From assembly GCF_900446215.1 (NCBI RefSeq), contig NZ_UAQZ01000007.1:310001-374000 (forward strand): a stretch of DNA of 64,000 nucleotides. Reading direction: 5' to 3'. The notes beneath the pieces are model-generated. The model saw only the letters and a list, made by a program, of their open reading frames with translations. It had not been told where the DNA came from and did no database searches. Of the stretch, positions 8,854 through 17,795 are shown piece after piece. How positions within the stretch are numbered: position 1 is the first letter of the stretch; every line of letters begins with the position of its first letter. The DNA comes from Burkholderia cenocepacia (GTDB lineage Bacteria > Pseudomonadota > Gammaproteobacteria > Burkholderiales > Burkholderiaceae). The translations under genes and the position numbers were made by a program.

Positions 8854-9476
8854 TGCAAACCGCTCTCACCGTTTCCACCGCCCTGCTGTGGGTGGCCGTC
8901 CTCGCGCTCGGCGCGATCTGCCTCGCGCTGGTGCGCCAGATCGGCATCCTGTACGAACGCATCATGCCGGCCGGCGCGCTGATGATCGACAAGGGGCCGG
9001 CCGTCGGCGCGATCGCGCCGACGTTCGAACTGACCGACATTCGCGGCGCGCACGTGAAGGTCGGCGGCATCGACGCCTCGGGCAAGGCCACGCTGCTGTT
9101 CTTCCTGTCGCCGACGTGCCCCGTCTGCAAGAAGCTGCTGCCGCTGCTGCCGTCGCTGCAGGCCAGCGAAGCGACGCCCGTGAACATCGTGCTCGCGAGC
9201 GACGGCGATGCCGACGAACACACGCGCTTCGCGCGAAAGCACGACCTCGGGCGCTTCCCGTACGTGCTGTCGCAGGAGCTCGGCCTCGCGTACCAGATCG
9301 GCAAGCTGCCGTACGCGGTGCTGCTCGACGAAACCGGCACCGTGCGCGCGAAGGGGCTCGTCAACACGCGCGAGCACCTGGAGAGCCTGTTCGAGGCGAA
9401 GGAGCGCGGCGTCGCGTCGCTGCAGCAGTTCGTGCACGGCGATCACAGCCACGATGCGCACGCGCAGCACGCATGA
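8850..9476 (+). CDS. aauD: MauD-like thioredoxin-fold protein for amine dehydrogenase maturation
   Basis: A 208-residue protein with one N-terminal membrane anchor (about residues 8-27) and a periplasmic thioredoxin-like domain holding the redox pair C90-P-V-C93. MauD homologues act with MauE in disulfide formation or isomerisation in the small subunit. Two tandem ATG codons at 8850 and 8853 follow GAGG; the first overlaps the aauE stop. The final residues are His-rich (HGDHSHDAHAQHA), which may bind metal but may also be incidental. The gene order large subunit, E, D, small subunit matches known aau and mau clusters. Confidence 0.85.
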   Translation: MMQTALTVSTALLWVAVLALGAICLALVRQIGILYERIMPAGALMIDKGPAVGAIAPTFELTDIRGAHVKVGGIDASGKATLLFFLSPTCPVCKKLLPLLPSLQASEATPVNIVLASDGDADEHTRFARKHDLGRFPYVLSQELGLAYQIGKLPYAVLLDETGTVRAKGLVNTREHLESLFEAKERGVASLQQFVHGDHSHDAHAQHA

Positions 9477-9515
9477 CCGGCCGAACCTTTTTCAACGTCA
9501 TTGGAGAACGACGAC

Positions 9516-10061
9516 ATGGGCGTGTTTGATTCATGGTTCGAGCGGTCGGCGCGCGGCGTCGCGCAGCACAGTTCGCGGCGCAGCGCGATGGCAAGGCTCG
9601 GCAAGGTGCTGGTCGGTTCGGCGCTGCTGCCGTTGCTGCCCGTCGATCGCACCGCGTATGCGGCCGATGCGGCGTCGGGTCCGTCGGGCGCATCCGGCGC
9701 CGCCGCCGCGGGTGCGAGCGACGATCCGATGAGCTGCGACTACTGGAAATACTGCGCGATCGACGGCTGGCTCTGCAGCTGCTGCGGCGGCACGTCGAGC
9801 AGTTGCCCGCCGGGCACGACGCCTTCGCCGATCACGTGGATCGGCACCTGCCGCAACCCGCACGACGGGTCGGACTACATCGTGTCGTACAACGACTGCT
9901 GCGGCAAGACCTCGTGCGGCAAGTGCTTCTGCAACCGCAACGAGCGCGAGAAGCCGCTGTACAAGCTGTCGCTGAACAACGACATCAACTGGTGCATGGC
10001 GAACGGTAACTCGAATTACCACTGTTCGGTTTCGGTTCTGCTGGGAGCGGCGAAGCAATGA
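9516..10061 (+). CDS. aauA: Amine dehydrogenase small subunit carrying the TTQ cofactor
   Basis: A 181-residue precursor. The leader has a twin-arginine motif (SRRSAMARLG, Arg21-Arg22) and a hydrophobic stretch, as known for this family, so folded export by Tat is likely. The two tryptophans expected to crosslink into tryptophan tryptophylquinone are Trp108 (ITWIG) and Trp159 (DINWC), 51 residues apart as in known TTQ enzymes; the probable catalytic base is Asp127 (YNDCCG). The mature part holds 14 cysteines. The ATG at 9516 is preceded by GGAG in TTGGAGAACG; the TTG at 9501 belongs to this leader and is not used. The stop overlaps the next start (ATGA at 10058). Confidence 0.9.
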   Translation: MGVFDSWFERSARGVAQHSSRRSAMARLGKVLVGSALLPLLPVDRTAYAADAASGPSGASGAAAAGASDDPMSCDYWKYCAIDGWLCSCCGGTSSSCPPGTTPSPITWIGTCRNPHDGSDYIVSYNDCCGKTSCGKCFCNRNEREKPLYKLSLNNDINWCMANGNSNYHCSVSVLLGAAKQ

Positions 10062-10558
10062 AAGTGAAGCAAGCAGGAAAGCGCATCGTTGCATGCATGA
10101 CGGCCGCGACGGCCTTCGCGTTGCCCGGCGCGGGCAACGCACAGGAAACCGTGCGTTACCCGGCCGGGAAAGGCCTGTTCGACGCGCAGTGCGCGGTGTG
10201 CCACCAGGCGGGCGGGAAAGGGCAGGACGGCCTCGCGCCGCCGCTGACCGAGTATCCGGGCAAGTACGCGACGGTGGAAGCCGGGCGTGCCCAACTGATC
10301 GCGACGCTGCTGCACGGGATGTTCGGCGAGATCGAGGTGCACGACAAGCGCTACAACTTCAAGATGCCGTCGTTCGCGAGCGCGAGCGACGACGACATCG
10401 CGCACTTGCTCAATTACGTCGTGTTCGACCTCGATGCGCAGCACGGCGATGCGAAACCGTTCACCGCGGCCGATATCCGGGCGGCGCGCGCGAAGCCGAT
10501 GGACGGCGCGGCCGTGCATGCGCAGCGCGCGGTGGTGATCAAGGGGCTCGGCCTGTGA
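10058..10558 (+). CDS. Mono-haem cytochrome c of the amine dehydrogenase operon
   Basis: A 166-residue periplasmic cytochrome c. The signal peptide ends near GAGNAQ (residue 29), the single haem site is C45-A-V-C48-H49, and the methionine in NFKMPSF is a plausible axial ligand. The order of the motif, a GLAPPL segment and the late MPSF is the usual class I arrangement. It overlaps the small-subunit gene by four bases and is followed by another mono-haem cytochrome gene that overlaps it. It probably accepts electrons from the reduced TTQ enzyme, directly or through a copper protein; no azurin or amicyanin gene is visible nearby. Confidence 0.85.
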   Translation: MKVKQAGKRIVACMTAATAFALPGAGNAQETVRYPAGKGLFDAQCAVCHQAGGKGQDGLAPPLTEYPGKYATVEAGRAQLIATLLHGMFGEIEVHDKRYNFKMPSFASASDDDIAHLLNYVVFDLDAQHGDAKPFTAADIRAARAKPMDGAAVHAQRAVVIKGLGL

Positions 10559-11085
10559 GCGGCGCGTGCTCGCCGGCGCGGCGCACGTGCTGCGCGGTGG
10601 CGTCGCGGCTGGGCAGCGTGGCGCGTCGCGTGTCGGGCTGGCTGCTGCTGGCGGGCGCGTCGGCGTGCGCGTTTGCCACGTCCGCGCGGGCCGACGGCGC
10701 GGCCGACGCCGCGCTCGCCCGGCAACACTGGGTGCTCAACTGCATGGGCTGCCACACGGCGACGGGCGGCGGCATTCCCGGCAAGGTGCCGCCGCTCGCG
10801 AATTCGCTCGGCTATTTCACGCATGTGCCGGCCGGGCGCGAGTACGTGATGCGCGTGCCCGGCGCGTCGAACTCGGCGCTGTCGGATCGGGAACTGGCCG
10901 ACGTGCTGAACTGGGTGCTCACGACGATGAACCGCGATGCATTGCCGCGCGACTTCAAGCCTTATACGGCCGCGGAAGTCGCCGCGCACCGCCGCCCCGC
11001 GCTGTCCGACGTCGCGACCGAGCGCGCCGGTCTCGTCCGCGCGTTGCAGGCGCGCGGCATCGACGGCGTTACGGATCGCTACTGA
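10555..11085 (+). CDS. Second mono-haem cytochrome c
   Basis: A 176-residue cytochrome c with an unusually long Arg-rich N region, a hydrophobic signal segment ending SARADG (about residue 48) and one haem site C63-M-G-C66-H67. The GTG start at 10555 overlaps the preceding stop (GTGA) and was chosen because no ATG lies before the signal sequence in this frame. It follows another mono-haem cytochrome in the same operon, so the two may form an electron relay. Neither carries a second CxxCH, so neither is a di-haem MauG-type enzyme. Two extra cysteines in the leader are probably removed with it. Confidence 0.78.
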   Translation: MSGACSPARRTCCAVASRLGSVARRVSGWLLLAGASACAFATSARADGAADAALARQHWVLNCMGCHTATGGGIPGKVPPLANSLGYFTHVPAGREYVMRVPGASNSALSDRELADVLNWVLTTMNRDALPRDFKPYTAAEVAAHRRPALSDVATERAGLVRALQARGIDGVTDRY

Positions 11086-11118
11086 CCGACTCACTCAACG
11101 AATCAAGGAAACGTGAAC

Positions 11119-12624
11119 ATGGAGACGAACGAAACCTTTGCGCTGCTCGACGCGACGCGCGCGTTTCTCGCGAAGCCGAAGCAGATGCTGATCGGCGCCG
11201 AATGGAGCGATGCCGCGTCGGGCCGCCAGCTCGATGTGGTGAACCCGGCCGACGGCACCGTGATTGCGCGCGTGCCCGAAGCGGACGAGCGCGACGTGCA
11301 GCAGGCGGTCGCCGCCGCGCGCCGCGCCTTCGATGCGGGCCCGTGGCGCACCGCGAAGACCACCGACCGCGAGCGCCTGATGCTCGTGCTGGCCGACCTG
11401 ATCGAAGCCAACGCGCGCGAGCTGGCCGAGATCGAATCGCTCGACAACGGCAAGCCGGTGATGGTCGCGCAGGGGCTCGACGTCGCGATGGCCGCGCAGT
11501 GCTTCCGTTACATGGCCGGCTGGGCGACGAAGATCGAAGGCAGCGTGATCGATGCCGGCATGCCGTACCTGCCGGACAGCGAGATCTTCGCCTATACGAG
11601 AAAGGAACCCGTGGGCGTGGTCGGCGCGATCATCCCGTGGAATTTCCCGCTGCTGATGGCCGCGTGGAAAATCGCGCCGGCGCTCGCGACCGGCTGCACC
11701 GTCGTGCTGAAGCCTGCCGAGGATACGCCGTTGAGCGCGCTGCGGCTGGGCGAGCTGATCCAGGCCGCCGGGTTTCCGGACGGTGTCGTCAATATCGTCA
11801 CCGGCTACGGTCACACGGCGGGCGCCGCGTTGTCGCGCGATCCGCGCATCGACAAGATCGCGTTCACCGGATCGACGCAGACGGGCAAGACGATCGGCCA
11901 CGCGGCGCTCGACAACATGACGCGGATGTCGCTGGAACTCGGCGGCAAGTCACCGGTGATCGTGCTGCCCGACGTCGATCTCGACAAGGCCGCCCAGGGC
12001 GTCGCGAACGCGATCTTCTTCAACCAGGGGCAGGTGTGCACGGCCGGCTCGCGCGCCTACATCCATTCGAAGGTGTTCGACGGCGTGATCGAGCGCGTCG
12101 CGAAGATCGCCGCGAGCCTGAAGATCGGCCCGGGGATGGACCCGGCAACGCAGATCGGCCCGCTCGTCTCGGCGAAGCAGCGCGAGCGCGTGTGCGGTTA
12201 CATCGACTCGGGGTTCGGCGAGGGCGCGCGTGCCGCTGCGGGCGGCCGCGCGATCGACGGCCCCGGCTTCTTCGTCGAACCGACGGTGCTGGTGGATACG
12301 ACGCAGGCGATGCGCGTGGTGCGCGAGGAGATCTTCGGGCCGGTGCTCGTCGCGATGCCGTTCGACGACGTCGATACGGCCGTGCAGCTCGCGAACGACA
12401 CGCCGTACGGCCTCGGCGCGAGCATCTGGTCGAACGATCTGTCCGCGATCCACAAGCTGGTCCCGCGTATTGCCGCGGGCACCGTGTGGGTCAACTGCCA
12501 CTCGCTGCTCGACAACGCGCTGCCGTTCGGCGGGATGAAGCAGTCGGGCTTCGGCCGCGAACTCGGTCGCGCGGTGATCGACCAGTACACGGAAAGCAAG
12601 TCGGTGATGATGAACTACGCGTGA
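11119..12624 (+). CDS. feaB: Phenylacetaldehyde-type NAD(P)-dependent aldehyde dehydrogenase
   Basis: A 501-residue aldehyde dehydrogenase. The catalytic residues are all present: Asn175 in PWNFP, Glu273 in LELGGK and the nucleophile Cys307 in NQGQVCTAG; GSTQTGK at about 251-257 is the cofactor loop. The sequence resembles phenylacetaldehyde dehydrogenases (FeaB/StyD). In this operon it should oxidise the arylacetaldehyde made by the amine dehydrogenase to an arylacetate, which would enter phenylacetyl-CoA or homogentisate degradation elsewhere. AAGGAA at 11105-11110 supports the ATG at 11119 rather than the GTG at 11113. It is 33 bp downstream of the second cytochrome and ends the operon before a hairpin at 12636-12677. 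Confidence 0.82.
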   Translation: METNETFALLDATRAFLAKPKQMLIGAEWSDAASGRQLDVVNPADGTVIARVPEADERDVQQAVAAARRAFDAGPWRTAKTTDRERLMLVLADLIEANARELAEIESLDNGKPVMVAQGLDVAMAAQCFRYMAGWATKIEGSVIDAGMPYLPDSEIFAYTRKEPVGVVGAIIPWNFPLLMAAWKIAPALATGCTVVLKPAEDTPLSALRLGELIQAAGFPDGVVNIVTGYGHTAGAALSRDPRIDKIAFTGSTQTGKTIGHAALDNMTRMSLELGGKSPVIVLPDVDLDKAAQGVANAIFFNQGQVCTAGSRAYIHSKVFDGVIERVAKIAASLKIGPGMDPATQIGPLVSAKQRERVCGYIDSGFGEGARAAAGGRAIDGPGFFVEPTVLVDTTQAMRVVREEIFGPVLVAMPFDDVDTAVQLANDTPYGLGASIWSNDLSAIHKLVPRIAAGTVWVNCHSLLDNALPFGGMKQSGFGRELGRAVIDQYTESKSVMMNYA

Positions 12625-12635
12625 GCGTCGCGGCG

Positions 12636-12677
12636 AGCGCGTGCGTGGCCGGCGGATCGGGAACGCACGCACGCGCT
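12636..12677. terminator. Hairpin between convergent genes
   Basis: Perfect 12-bp arms (AGCGCGTGCGTG and CACGCACGCGCT) flank an 18-base loop. The hairpin lies exactly between the stop of the aldehyde dehydrogenase (12624) and the stop of the convergent DUF606 gene (12679). There is no T-tract on either side, so its role as a bidirectional 3' end is an inference from position and stability. Confidence 0.5.
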
Positions 12678-12678
12678 G

Positions 12679-13122
12679 TCAAGCGCGGATCAGCACGACC
12701 CCGAGGATGAGGCACGCCGCGCCCGCGACGCGGATCGGGCTCGCCGAATGCTGCTGGATGCCCAGTATGCCGAAGTGGTCGAACACGAGCGCGCCGGTCA
12801 TCTGGCCGACGACGATCAGCGCGAGCGTCGTCGCCGCGCCTAGGCGCGGCACCATCAGGATCGCGACGCCGACGAATACCGCGCCGAACACTCCCCCCGT
12901 CCAGCTGAACCACGACCCCGCCCCGGAAAACGTGCCGCTCAGGCGCGGATGAGGCGACAGCAACGCGACCGCCAGCATCGCGGCGAGGCCGACGAGATAG
13001 CTGACCGAGCCGGCCCACCACGGTGAGCCGATCTGCGCACGCAGGTTCGCGTTGAGCACCTGCTGCAACGCCACGCTGATGCCGGCCGCCACGACCAGCA
13101 GGTAAGACAGGAGGGTAGCCAC
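12679..13122 (-). CDS. DUF606/YdcZ-type DMT-superfamily membrane protein
   Basis: A 147-residue protein with about five membrane segments and few charged residues, matching the half-size DMT transporters of the DUF606 (YdcZ) family. The recognisable elements are the N-terminal GISVALQQVLNANLRAQIGS, then SPWWAGSVSYLVG and a late ALIVVGQMTGALVFDHFG. Members are small multidrug-like or metabolite exporters, mostly without known substrates. It is divergent from a LysR gene with 121 bp between the starts, so that regulator probably controls it. Confidence 0.8.
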   Translation of the reverse strand: MATLLSYLLVVAAGISVALQQVLNANLRAQIGSPWWAGSVSYLVGLAAMLAVALLSPHPRLSGTFSGAGSWFSWTGGVFGAVFVGVAILMVPRLGAATTLALIVVGQMTGALVFDHFGILGIQQHSASPIRVAGAACLILGVVLIRA

Positions 13123-13243
13123 GACGATGAACGCTCCGCAAGGATGGCCGCAACGGTGATTCCGGCACGGAAGGCTTTCATTCTGCGGAGCACGCCGGTA
13201 TAACGCAAATATCGAATCTGGCGTTCATCCATCTCGTTTCGGC

Positions 13244-14125
13244 ATGCCATCACTCCGGCAAATCCAGTATTTCCTGACCGTGGCGGACCTCGGCGGCTTC
13301 ACGCCGGCCGCGGGCGCGCTTCATGTCGCGCAGTCGGCGCTCAGCCGGCAGATCGGCCAGCTCGAGGACGAACTCGGTTTCGTGCTGTTCGACCGCGAGC
13401 CAAGGGGCGTGCGGCTCACGCCGGCCGGCGCGATCTACCGCGAACGCGTGGCGTCGATCCCGGCCACGCTGACGGCGGCTGCCGACGAAGGCTCGCAATT
13501 GTCGCGCGGGGAAGCCGGCGTGCTGCGGCTGCTGCATTCCAGTACCGTGCCCGTCAGCAGCCTGATGCCGGATCTCGACCGCTTCATGCGGGATTGTCCG
13601 GGCGCGCGGATCGATCTCGACCGCGCGTCGTCCGAGGATCAGGTGACCGAAATCGCGAACGGCCATGCCGATATCGGGATCGTTCGGCTGCCGGTGCTGC
13701 GGCGCGATGCACGCGTGCGCTTCGTCGAACTGGCGGCCGAGCGCCTGTGCGTGGCGGTGCCTGCCGATCACGCGCTCGCGGGCCGCAAGCGCATCGCGAT
13801 CGCGCGGTTGCGGCGGGAGCCGTTCGTGTCGGCCGTGTATCGCGAGCGGGGCGGCCTCGCGCGCGTCGTCATCGATCTGTGCCTGAAGCGGGGCTTCGTG
13901 CCGGTGGCCGCGCGGATCGTGTCGCCGAAGACGTCGATGCTGAATCTCGTCGCGGCCGGCCGGGGCGTGGCGATCGTGCCGGCGCGGATGGCGAGCGTCG
14001 GGATCGACGGCGTCGTGTTCGTGCCGATTTCCGATGAAGACGCGAAGTCGGTATGCGCGCTGGTGCTGCCGGCGCAGCCGACGGTGCTGGCGCAGGCGTT
14101 CGCACGGGTGGTGACGGCGGGCTGA
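13244..14125 (+). CDS. LysR-family transcriptional regulator
   Basis: A 293-residue LysR protein. The N-terminal winged helix-turn-helix (about 1-62) contains the signature LRQIQYFLTVADLGGFTPAAGALHVAQSALSRQI in normal register, and a type-2 periplasmic-binding-like effector domain follows (about 88-290). It reads away from the DUF606 gene and toward the carnitine operon; the divergent neighbour is the more likely target because the carnitine operon is 660 bp downstream beyond an opposing small gene. The ATG at 13244 places the helix-turn-helix at the usual position. Confidence 0.85.
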   Translation: MPSLRQIQYFLTVADLGGFTPAAGALHVAQSALSRQIGQLEDELGFVLFDREPRGVRLTPAGAIYRERVASIPATLTAAADEGSQLSRGEAGVLRLLHSSTVPVSSLMPDLDRFMRDCPGARIDLDRASSEDQVTEIANGHADIGIVRLPVLRRDARVRFVELAAERLCVAVPADHALAGRKRIAIARLRREPFVSAVYRERGGLARVVIDLCLKRGFVPVAARIVSPKTSMLNLVAAGRGVAIVPARMASVGIDGVVFVPISDEDAKSVCALVLPAQPTVLAQAFARVVTAG

Positions 14126-14176
14126 ACGGCGCGCTTCCTGATCGACACGCGGGTTCGATCGAACCGACGTCATGAC

Positions 14177-14341
14177 TCAGACGCGGTACCCCGCGTCGCG
14201 CATCAACCGCCGCGATAGCTCGCCGCGCGGGCCTTCCGCGTCGAATCGCGCGCCAAGTTTCGCATTCGCACCGCGCGTCACGCCGCGATGCATGGCCACG
14301 ATGATGGCAAAAAGGGCGACGACGAAGAAAGCGACAAGCAT
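14177..14341 (-). CDS. Small single-pass membrane protein (54 residues)
   Basis: A 54-residue frame begins with a hydrophobic helix (LVAFFVVALFAIIVA, residues 2-16) followed by a basic, soluble tail. The start at 14341 has a strong ribosome-binding site (AGGAG eight bases upstream), which supports real translation; the longer in-frame frame to 14503 is low-complexity and lacks such a site. No family is recognised. It is convergent with the LysR gene, and a perfect 14-bp palindrome (GGTTCGATCGAACC, 14152-14165) lies between them. Confidence 0.6.
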   Translation of the reverse strand: MLVAFFVVALFAIIVAMHRGVTRGANAKLGARFDAEGPRGELSRRLMRDAGYRV

Positions 14342-14788
14342 CGTATTGCTCCTGGCCGAAGAAACCGGAGACGGACATCGCGACGGCCGGTCATGTTCGT
14401 CTCCGTCCATTTCAGTGATACGCAGTACCCGGGCCCGGGGCGGCGCGGCAACTGGCGGGCCGCGCGCGATCGCCCGGCGGCTTCCAGCATAGGGCCCGCC
14501 CACGGCATCCGGCGACGTGTCGGAAGTCTGTCAGCAAGGCCGTGGCGGAATCGAAAGGCGTGCGCCGCTTCCGGGCAATCCCGCCGATCCCCCAAAAAAC
14601 CCCAAACCCCCGTCAGGAAAGCCTCAAGCGCAAGCTAGTGGTTTCCACTCATAGTCGCAAACAGGCAAGAACAGGTCGCCGCCGGTCTTCTCGCGGCGAA
14701 TATGGCTCGTTACTTTTACTCCCACGATGCAGGCCGGCGCACACTCCGCGCACCGGCTGCCGCGAGACCAACCGGGAGGAATCGAACC
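14342..14788. other. Intergenic region upstream of the carnitine operon
   Basis: A 447-bp gap between the small membrane gene and caiX. It contains C- and A-rich tracts around 14590-14610 and an inverted repeat at 14676-14699 (listed separately) about 90 bp before caiX. It probably holds the operon promoter. No credible coding frame was found. Confidence 0.55.
14676..14699. promoter_or_regulatory. Inverted repeat upstream of caiX
   Basis: Seven-bp perfect arms TCGCCGC and GCGGCGA are separated by 10 bases, centred about 100 bp upstream of the caiX ATG. Position and spacing suit an AraC/GlxA- or LysR-type operator. The assignment is positional only. Confidence 0.35.
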
Positions 14789-15742
14789 ATGAAGTCGACG
14801 AAGATCGCCGCGCTCGCCGCGGCCGTGCTGGCGACCGGCGCGTTCACGCACGCCGCGCTTGCCGAGACGGAGGCCGCGACCTGCCGCACCGTGCGTTTCG
14901 CGGATATCGGCTGGACCGACATCACGTCGACCACCGCGCTCGCGTCGACCGTGTTCGAGGCGCTCGGCTACAAGCCGACCACGACGATCGCGTCGGTGCC
15001 GATCTCGTTTGCCGGCCTCAAGAGCAAGCAGCTCGACGTGTCGCTCGGCTACTGGTGGCCCGTGCAGCAGAAGCAGCTGCAACCGTTCCTCGACAGCAAG
15101 TCGATCAACGTCGTCGAACCGCCGAACCTGTCCGGCGCGAAGGCGACGCTCGCGGTCCCGAGCTATGAATACCAGGCCGGCCTGAAGACCTTCGACGACA
15201 TCGCGAAGCATCGTGCGGAGCTCGACGGCAAGATCTACGGGATCGAGCCGGGCAGCAGCGCGAACGCGACGATCCAGAAGATGATCGACACGAACCAGTA
15301 CGGGCTCGGCGGCTTCAAGCTCGTCGAATCGAGCGAGGCCGGGATGCTGGTGACGGTCGAGCGCGCGATCCGCGAGAAGAAGTGGGTCGTGTTCCTCGGG
15401 TGGGAGCCGCATCCGATGAACATCCAGTTCAGCATGAACTACCTGTCCGGCGGCGACGCGGCGTTCGGCCCGAACTACGGCGAAGCGCGCGTGTACACGC
15501 TGACCGCGCCCGACTTCATCGCGCGTTGCCCGAACGCGGGCAAGCTCGTGACGAACCTGCGCTTCTCGACGCAGCTCGAGAACCAGCTGATGCAGTCGGT
15601 GATGAACAAGACCAAGCCGGCCGAGGCCGCGAAGGCATACCTGAAGAAGAACCCGCAGGTGCTCGATCCGTGGCTCGCGGGCGTCAAGACGTTCGACGGC
15701 AAGGACGGCCTGCCTGCCGTGAAGGCGTATCTCGGCCTGTAA
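14789..15742 (+). CDS. caiX: Carnitine/betaine ABC transporter substrate-binding protein
   Basis: A 317-residue periplasmic binding protein of the ProX/OpuAC family. Residues 1-24 are a signal peptide ending ALAE. The mature part holds aromatic-rich motifs expected of a quaternary-amine aromatic cage ([38 protein letters not shown]). GGGAGGA precedes the ATG at 14789. It is the first gene of caiX-cdhC-cdhA-cdhB, the same order as in Pseudomonas, which supports carnitine as ligand. No permease or ATPase gene accompanies it; in Pseudomonas CaiX uses a shared core transporter encoded elsewhere, and that is likely here. Confidence 0.85.
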   Translation: MKSTKIAALAAAVLATGAFTHAALAETEAATCRTVRFADIGWTDITSTTALASTVFEALGYKPTTTIASVPISFAGLKSKQLDVSLGYWWPVQQKQLQPFLDSKSINVVEPPNLSGAKATLAVPSYEYQAGLKTFDDIAKHRAELDGKIYGIEPGSSANATIQKMIDTNQYGLGGFKLVESSEAGMLVTVERAIREKKWVVFLGWEPHPMNIQFSMNYLSGGDAAFGPNYGEARVYTLTAPDFIARCPNAGKLVTNLRFSTQLENQLMQSVMNKTKPAEAAKAYLKKNPQVLDPWLAGVKTFDGKDGLPAVKAYLGL

Positions 15743-15803
15743 CGGCCGGCGCCCACGCGCTATCTGCAATGCGACACAACCCGAATCAAGCGAGGCATCC
15801 AGC

Positions 15804-16733
15804 ATGAACCACGAAGTCATCATCACCTGCGCCGTCACGGGCGCGGGCGATACGGTCGGCAAGCATCCGGCGATTCCGGTCACGCCGAAGGAGATCGCGG
15901 CCGCCGCGATCGAAGCCGCGAAGGCCGGCGCGACGGTCGCCCACTGCCACGTGCGCGATCCGCAGACGGGGCGCGGCAGCCGCGACCCGAACCTGTATCG
16001 CGAGGTGGTCGACCGCATCCGCTCGGCCGACGTCGACGTGATCATCAACCTGACGGCCGGGATGGGCGGCGATCTCGAGATCGGCCCGGGCGAGGACCCG
16101 ATGCGCTTCGGCAAGGGGACCGACCTGGTCGGCGGCCTCACGCGCCTGGCGCACGTCGAGGAGCTGCTGCCCGAGATCTGCACGCTCGACTGCGGCACGC
16201 TGAATTTCGGCGACGGCGACTACATCTACGTGTCGACGCCCGCGCAGTTGCGCGCCGGCGCGAAACGCATCCAGGAACTCGGCGTGAAGCCGGAACTGGA
16301 GATCTTCGATACGGGCCATCTGTGGTTCGCGAAGCAGCTGCTGAAGGAAGGGCTGCTCGACGATCCGCCGCTGTTCCAGCTGTGCCTCGGCATTCCGTGG
16401 GGCGCGCCGGCCGACACGGGCACGATGAAGGCGATGGTCGACAACCTGCCGCCGGGCGCGCACTGGGCCGGCTTCGGGATCGGCCGCATGCAGATGCCGA
16501 TGGTCGCGCAGGCGATGCTGCTCGGCGGCCACGTGCGCGTGGGCCTCGAAGACAACATCTGGCTCGACCGCGGCGTGCATGCGACCAACGGCACGCTCGT
16601 CGAACGCGCCCGCGAGATCGTCGAACGCCTCGGCGGCCGCGTGCTGACGCCGGCCGAGGGCCGCCGCAAGCTCGGCCTGCCGGCGCGCGGCGAGCGACTG
16701 CTCGAACGCCGTGCGGTTGCCGAATTCGCGTGA
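15804..16733 (+). CDS. cdhC: 3-Dehydrocarnitine cleavage enzyme (BKACE/DUF849 family)
   Basis: A 309-residue zinc-dependent beta-keto acid cleavage enzyme. The metal ligands of the family are visible as His47 and His49 in VAHCHVRD and Glu249 in GLEDN. It condenses 3-dehydrocarnitine with acetyl-CoA to give betainyl-CoA and acetoacetate. Assignment to this substrate rests on its place between caiX and the L-carnitine dehydrogenase gene; the family itself acts on several beta-keto acids. The start at 15804 follows GAGG eight bases upstream and the length is normal for the family. Confidence 0.87.
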   Translation: MNHEVIITCAVTGAGDTVGKHPAIPVTPKEIAAAAIEAAKAGATVAHCHVRDPQTGRGSRDPNLYREVVDRIRSADVDVIINLTAGMGGDLEIGPGEDPMRFGKGTDLVGGLTRLAHVEELLPEICTLDCGTLNFGDGDYIYVSTPAQLRAGAKRIQELGVKPELEIFDTGHLWFAKQLLKEGLLDDPPLFQLCLGIPWGAPADTGTMKAMVDNLPPGAHWAGFGIGRMQMPMVAQAMLLGGHVRVGLEDNIWLDRGVHATNGTLVERAREIVERLGGRVLTPAEGRRKLGLPARGERLLERRAVAEFA

Positions 16734-16826
16734 GCCGTTTCACCGTCTCGCCGACTGAATGACATGGCGGCGTGCGTCCCCGCGCGGCCGCCCCCCGATT
16801 TCCCCTGATTTGAAGGATGCGTTGAC

Positions 16827-17792
16827 ATGGCTGTGAAGACCGACATCAAGACGTTTGCCGCCATCGGCACCGGCGTGATCGGCAGCGGATGGATTTCCCG
16901 CGCGCTCGCGCACGGTCTCGACGTGGTCGTGTGGGACCCGGCGCCGGGCGCCGAAGCGCGGCTGCGCGCGAACGTCGCGAACGCGTGGCCCGCGCTCGAA
17001 CGCGTCGGCCTCGCACCGGGCGCCGATCCCGCGCGGTTGCGGTTCGTGTCGACGATCGAGGCGTGCGTCGCCGATGCCGATTTCATCCAGGAAAGCGCGC
17101 CCGAGCGCGAAGCGCTGAAGCTCGAACTGCACGAGCAGATCAGCCGCGCGGCGAAGCCCGACGCGATCATCGCGTCGTCGACGTCGGGGCTGTTGCCGAC
17201 CGATTTCTACGCGCGGGCGACGCATCCGGAGCGCTGCGTGGTCGGCCACCCGTTCAACCCCGTGTACCTGCTGCCGCTCGTCGAGGTGCTCGGCGGCGCG
17301 CGCACGTCGCCGGAAGCGGTCGAAGGCGCGATGGAGATCTATCGCAAGCTCGGCATGCGGCCGCTGCACGTGCGCAAGGAAGTGCCGGGCTTCATCGCGG
17401 ATCGTTTGCTCGAAGCGTTGTGGCGCGAGGCGCTGCATCTCGTCAACGAAGGCGTCGCGACCACCGGCGAGATCGACGATGCGATCCGCTTCGGCGCGGG
17501 CATCCGCTGGTCGTTCATGGGCACGTTCCTCACCTACACGCTGGCCGGCGGCGACGCGGGCATGCGACACTTCATGCAGCAATTCGGCCCCGCGCTCGAA
17601 CTGCCGTGGACGAAGCTGGTCGCGCCGACGTTGACCGACGCGCTGATCGACAGCGTCGTCGAAGGCACGACCGAACAGCAGGGCACGCGCAGCATCAAGG
17701 AGCTCGAACGCTATCGTGACGAGTGCATCACCGAGGTGCTGAAATCGATCGCCGCGGTGAAGGCGCGGCACGGGATGCGATTCGAGGACTAG
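16827..17792 (+). CDS. cdhA: L-carnitine dehydrogenase
   Basis: A 321-residue NAD-dependent dehydrogenase of the 3-hydroxyacyl-CoA dehydrogenase fold. The Rossmann motif is G14-T-G-V-I-G19, and the [14 protein letters not shown] segment carries the catalytic His of the family. It oxidises L-carnitine to 3-dehydrocarnitine in the cytoplasm, the first committed step of aerobic carnitine breakdown. AAGGATGCG lies just upstream of the ATG. It is followed after 3 bp by the thioesterase gene, so the two are translationally linked. In some species the thioesterase is fused to the dehydrogenase; here they are separate. Confidence 0.88.
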   Translation: MAVKTDIKTFAAIGTGVIGSGWISRALAHGLDVVVWDPAPGAEARLRANVANAWPALERVGLAPGADPARLRFVSTIEACVADADFIQESAPEREALKLELHEQISRAAKPDAIIASSTSGLLPTDFYARATHPERCVVGHPFNPVYLLPLVEVLGGARTSPEAVEGAMEIYRKLGMRPLHVRKEVPGFIADRLLEALWREALHLVNEGVATTGEIDDAIRFGAGIRWSFMGTFLTYTLAGGDAGMRHFMQQFGPALELPWTKLVAPTLTDALIDSVVEGTTEQQGTRSIKELERYRDECITEVLKSIAAVKARHGMRFED

Positions 17793-17795
17793 ACG

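Noticed and set aside
10058..11085. Treating the two adjacent cytochromes as a split di-haem MauG
   Set aside because: Each has its own signal sequence and one CxxCH, and neither shows the longer peroxidase-like domain expected for MauG.
14152..14165. Perfect 14-bp palindrome GGTTCGATCGAACC between convergent genes
   Set aside because: It has no loop or T-tract for a terminator, and such GATC/CGAT-rich palindromes arise easily in this GC-rich DNA.
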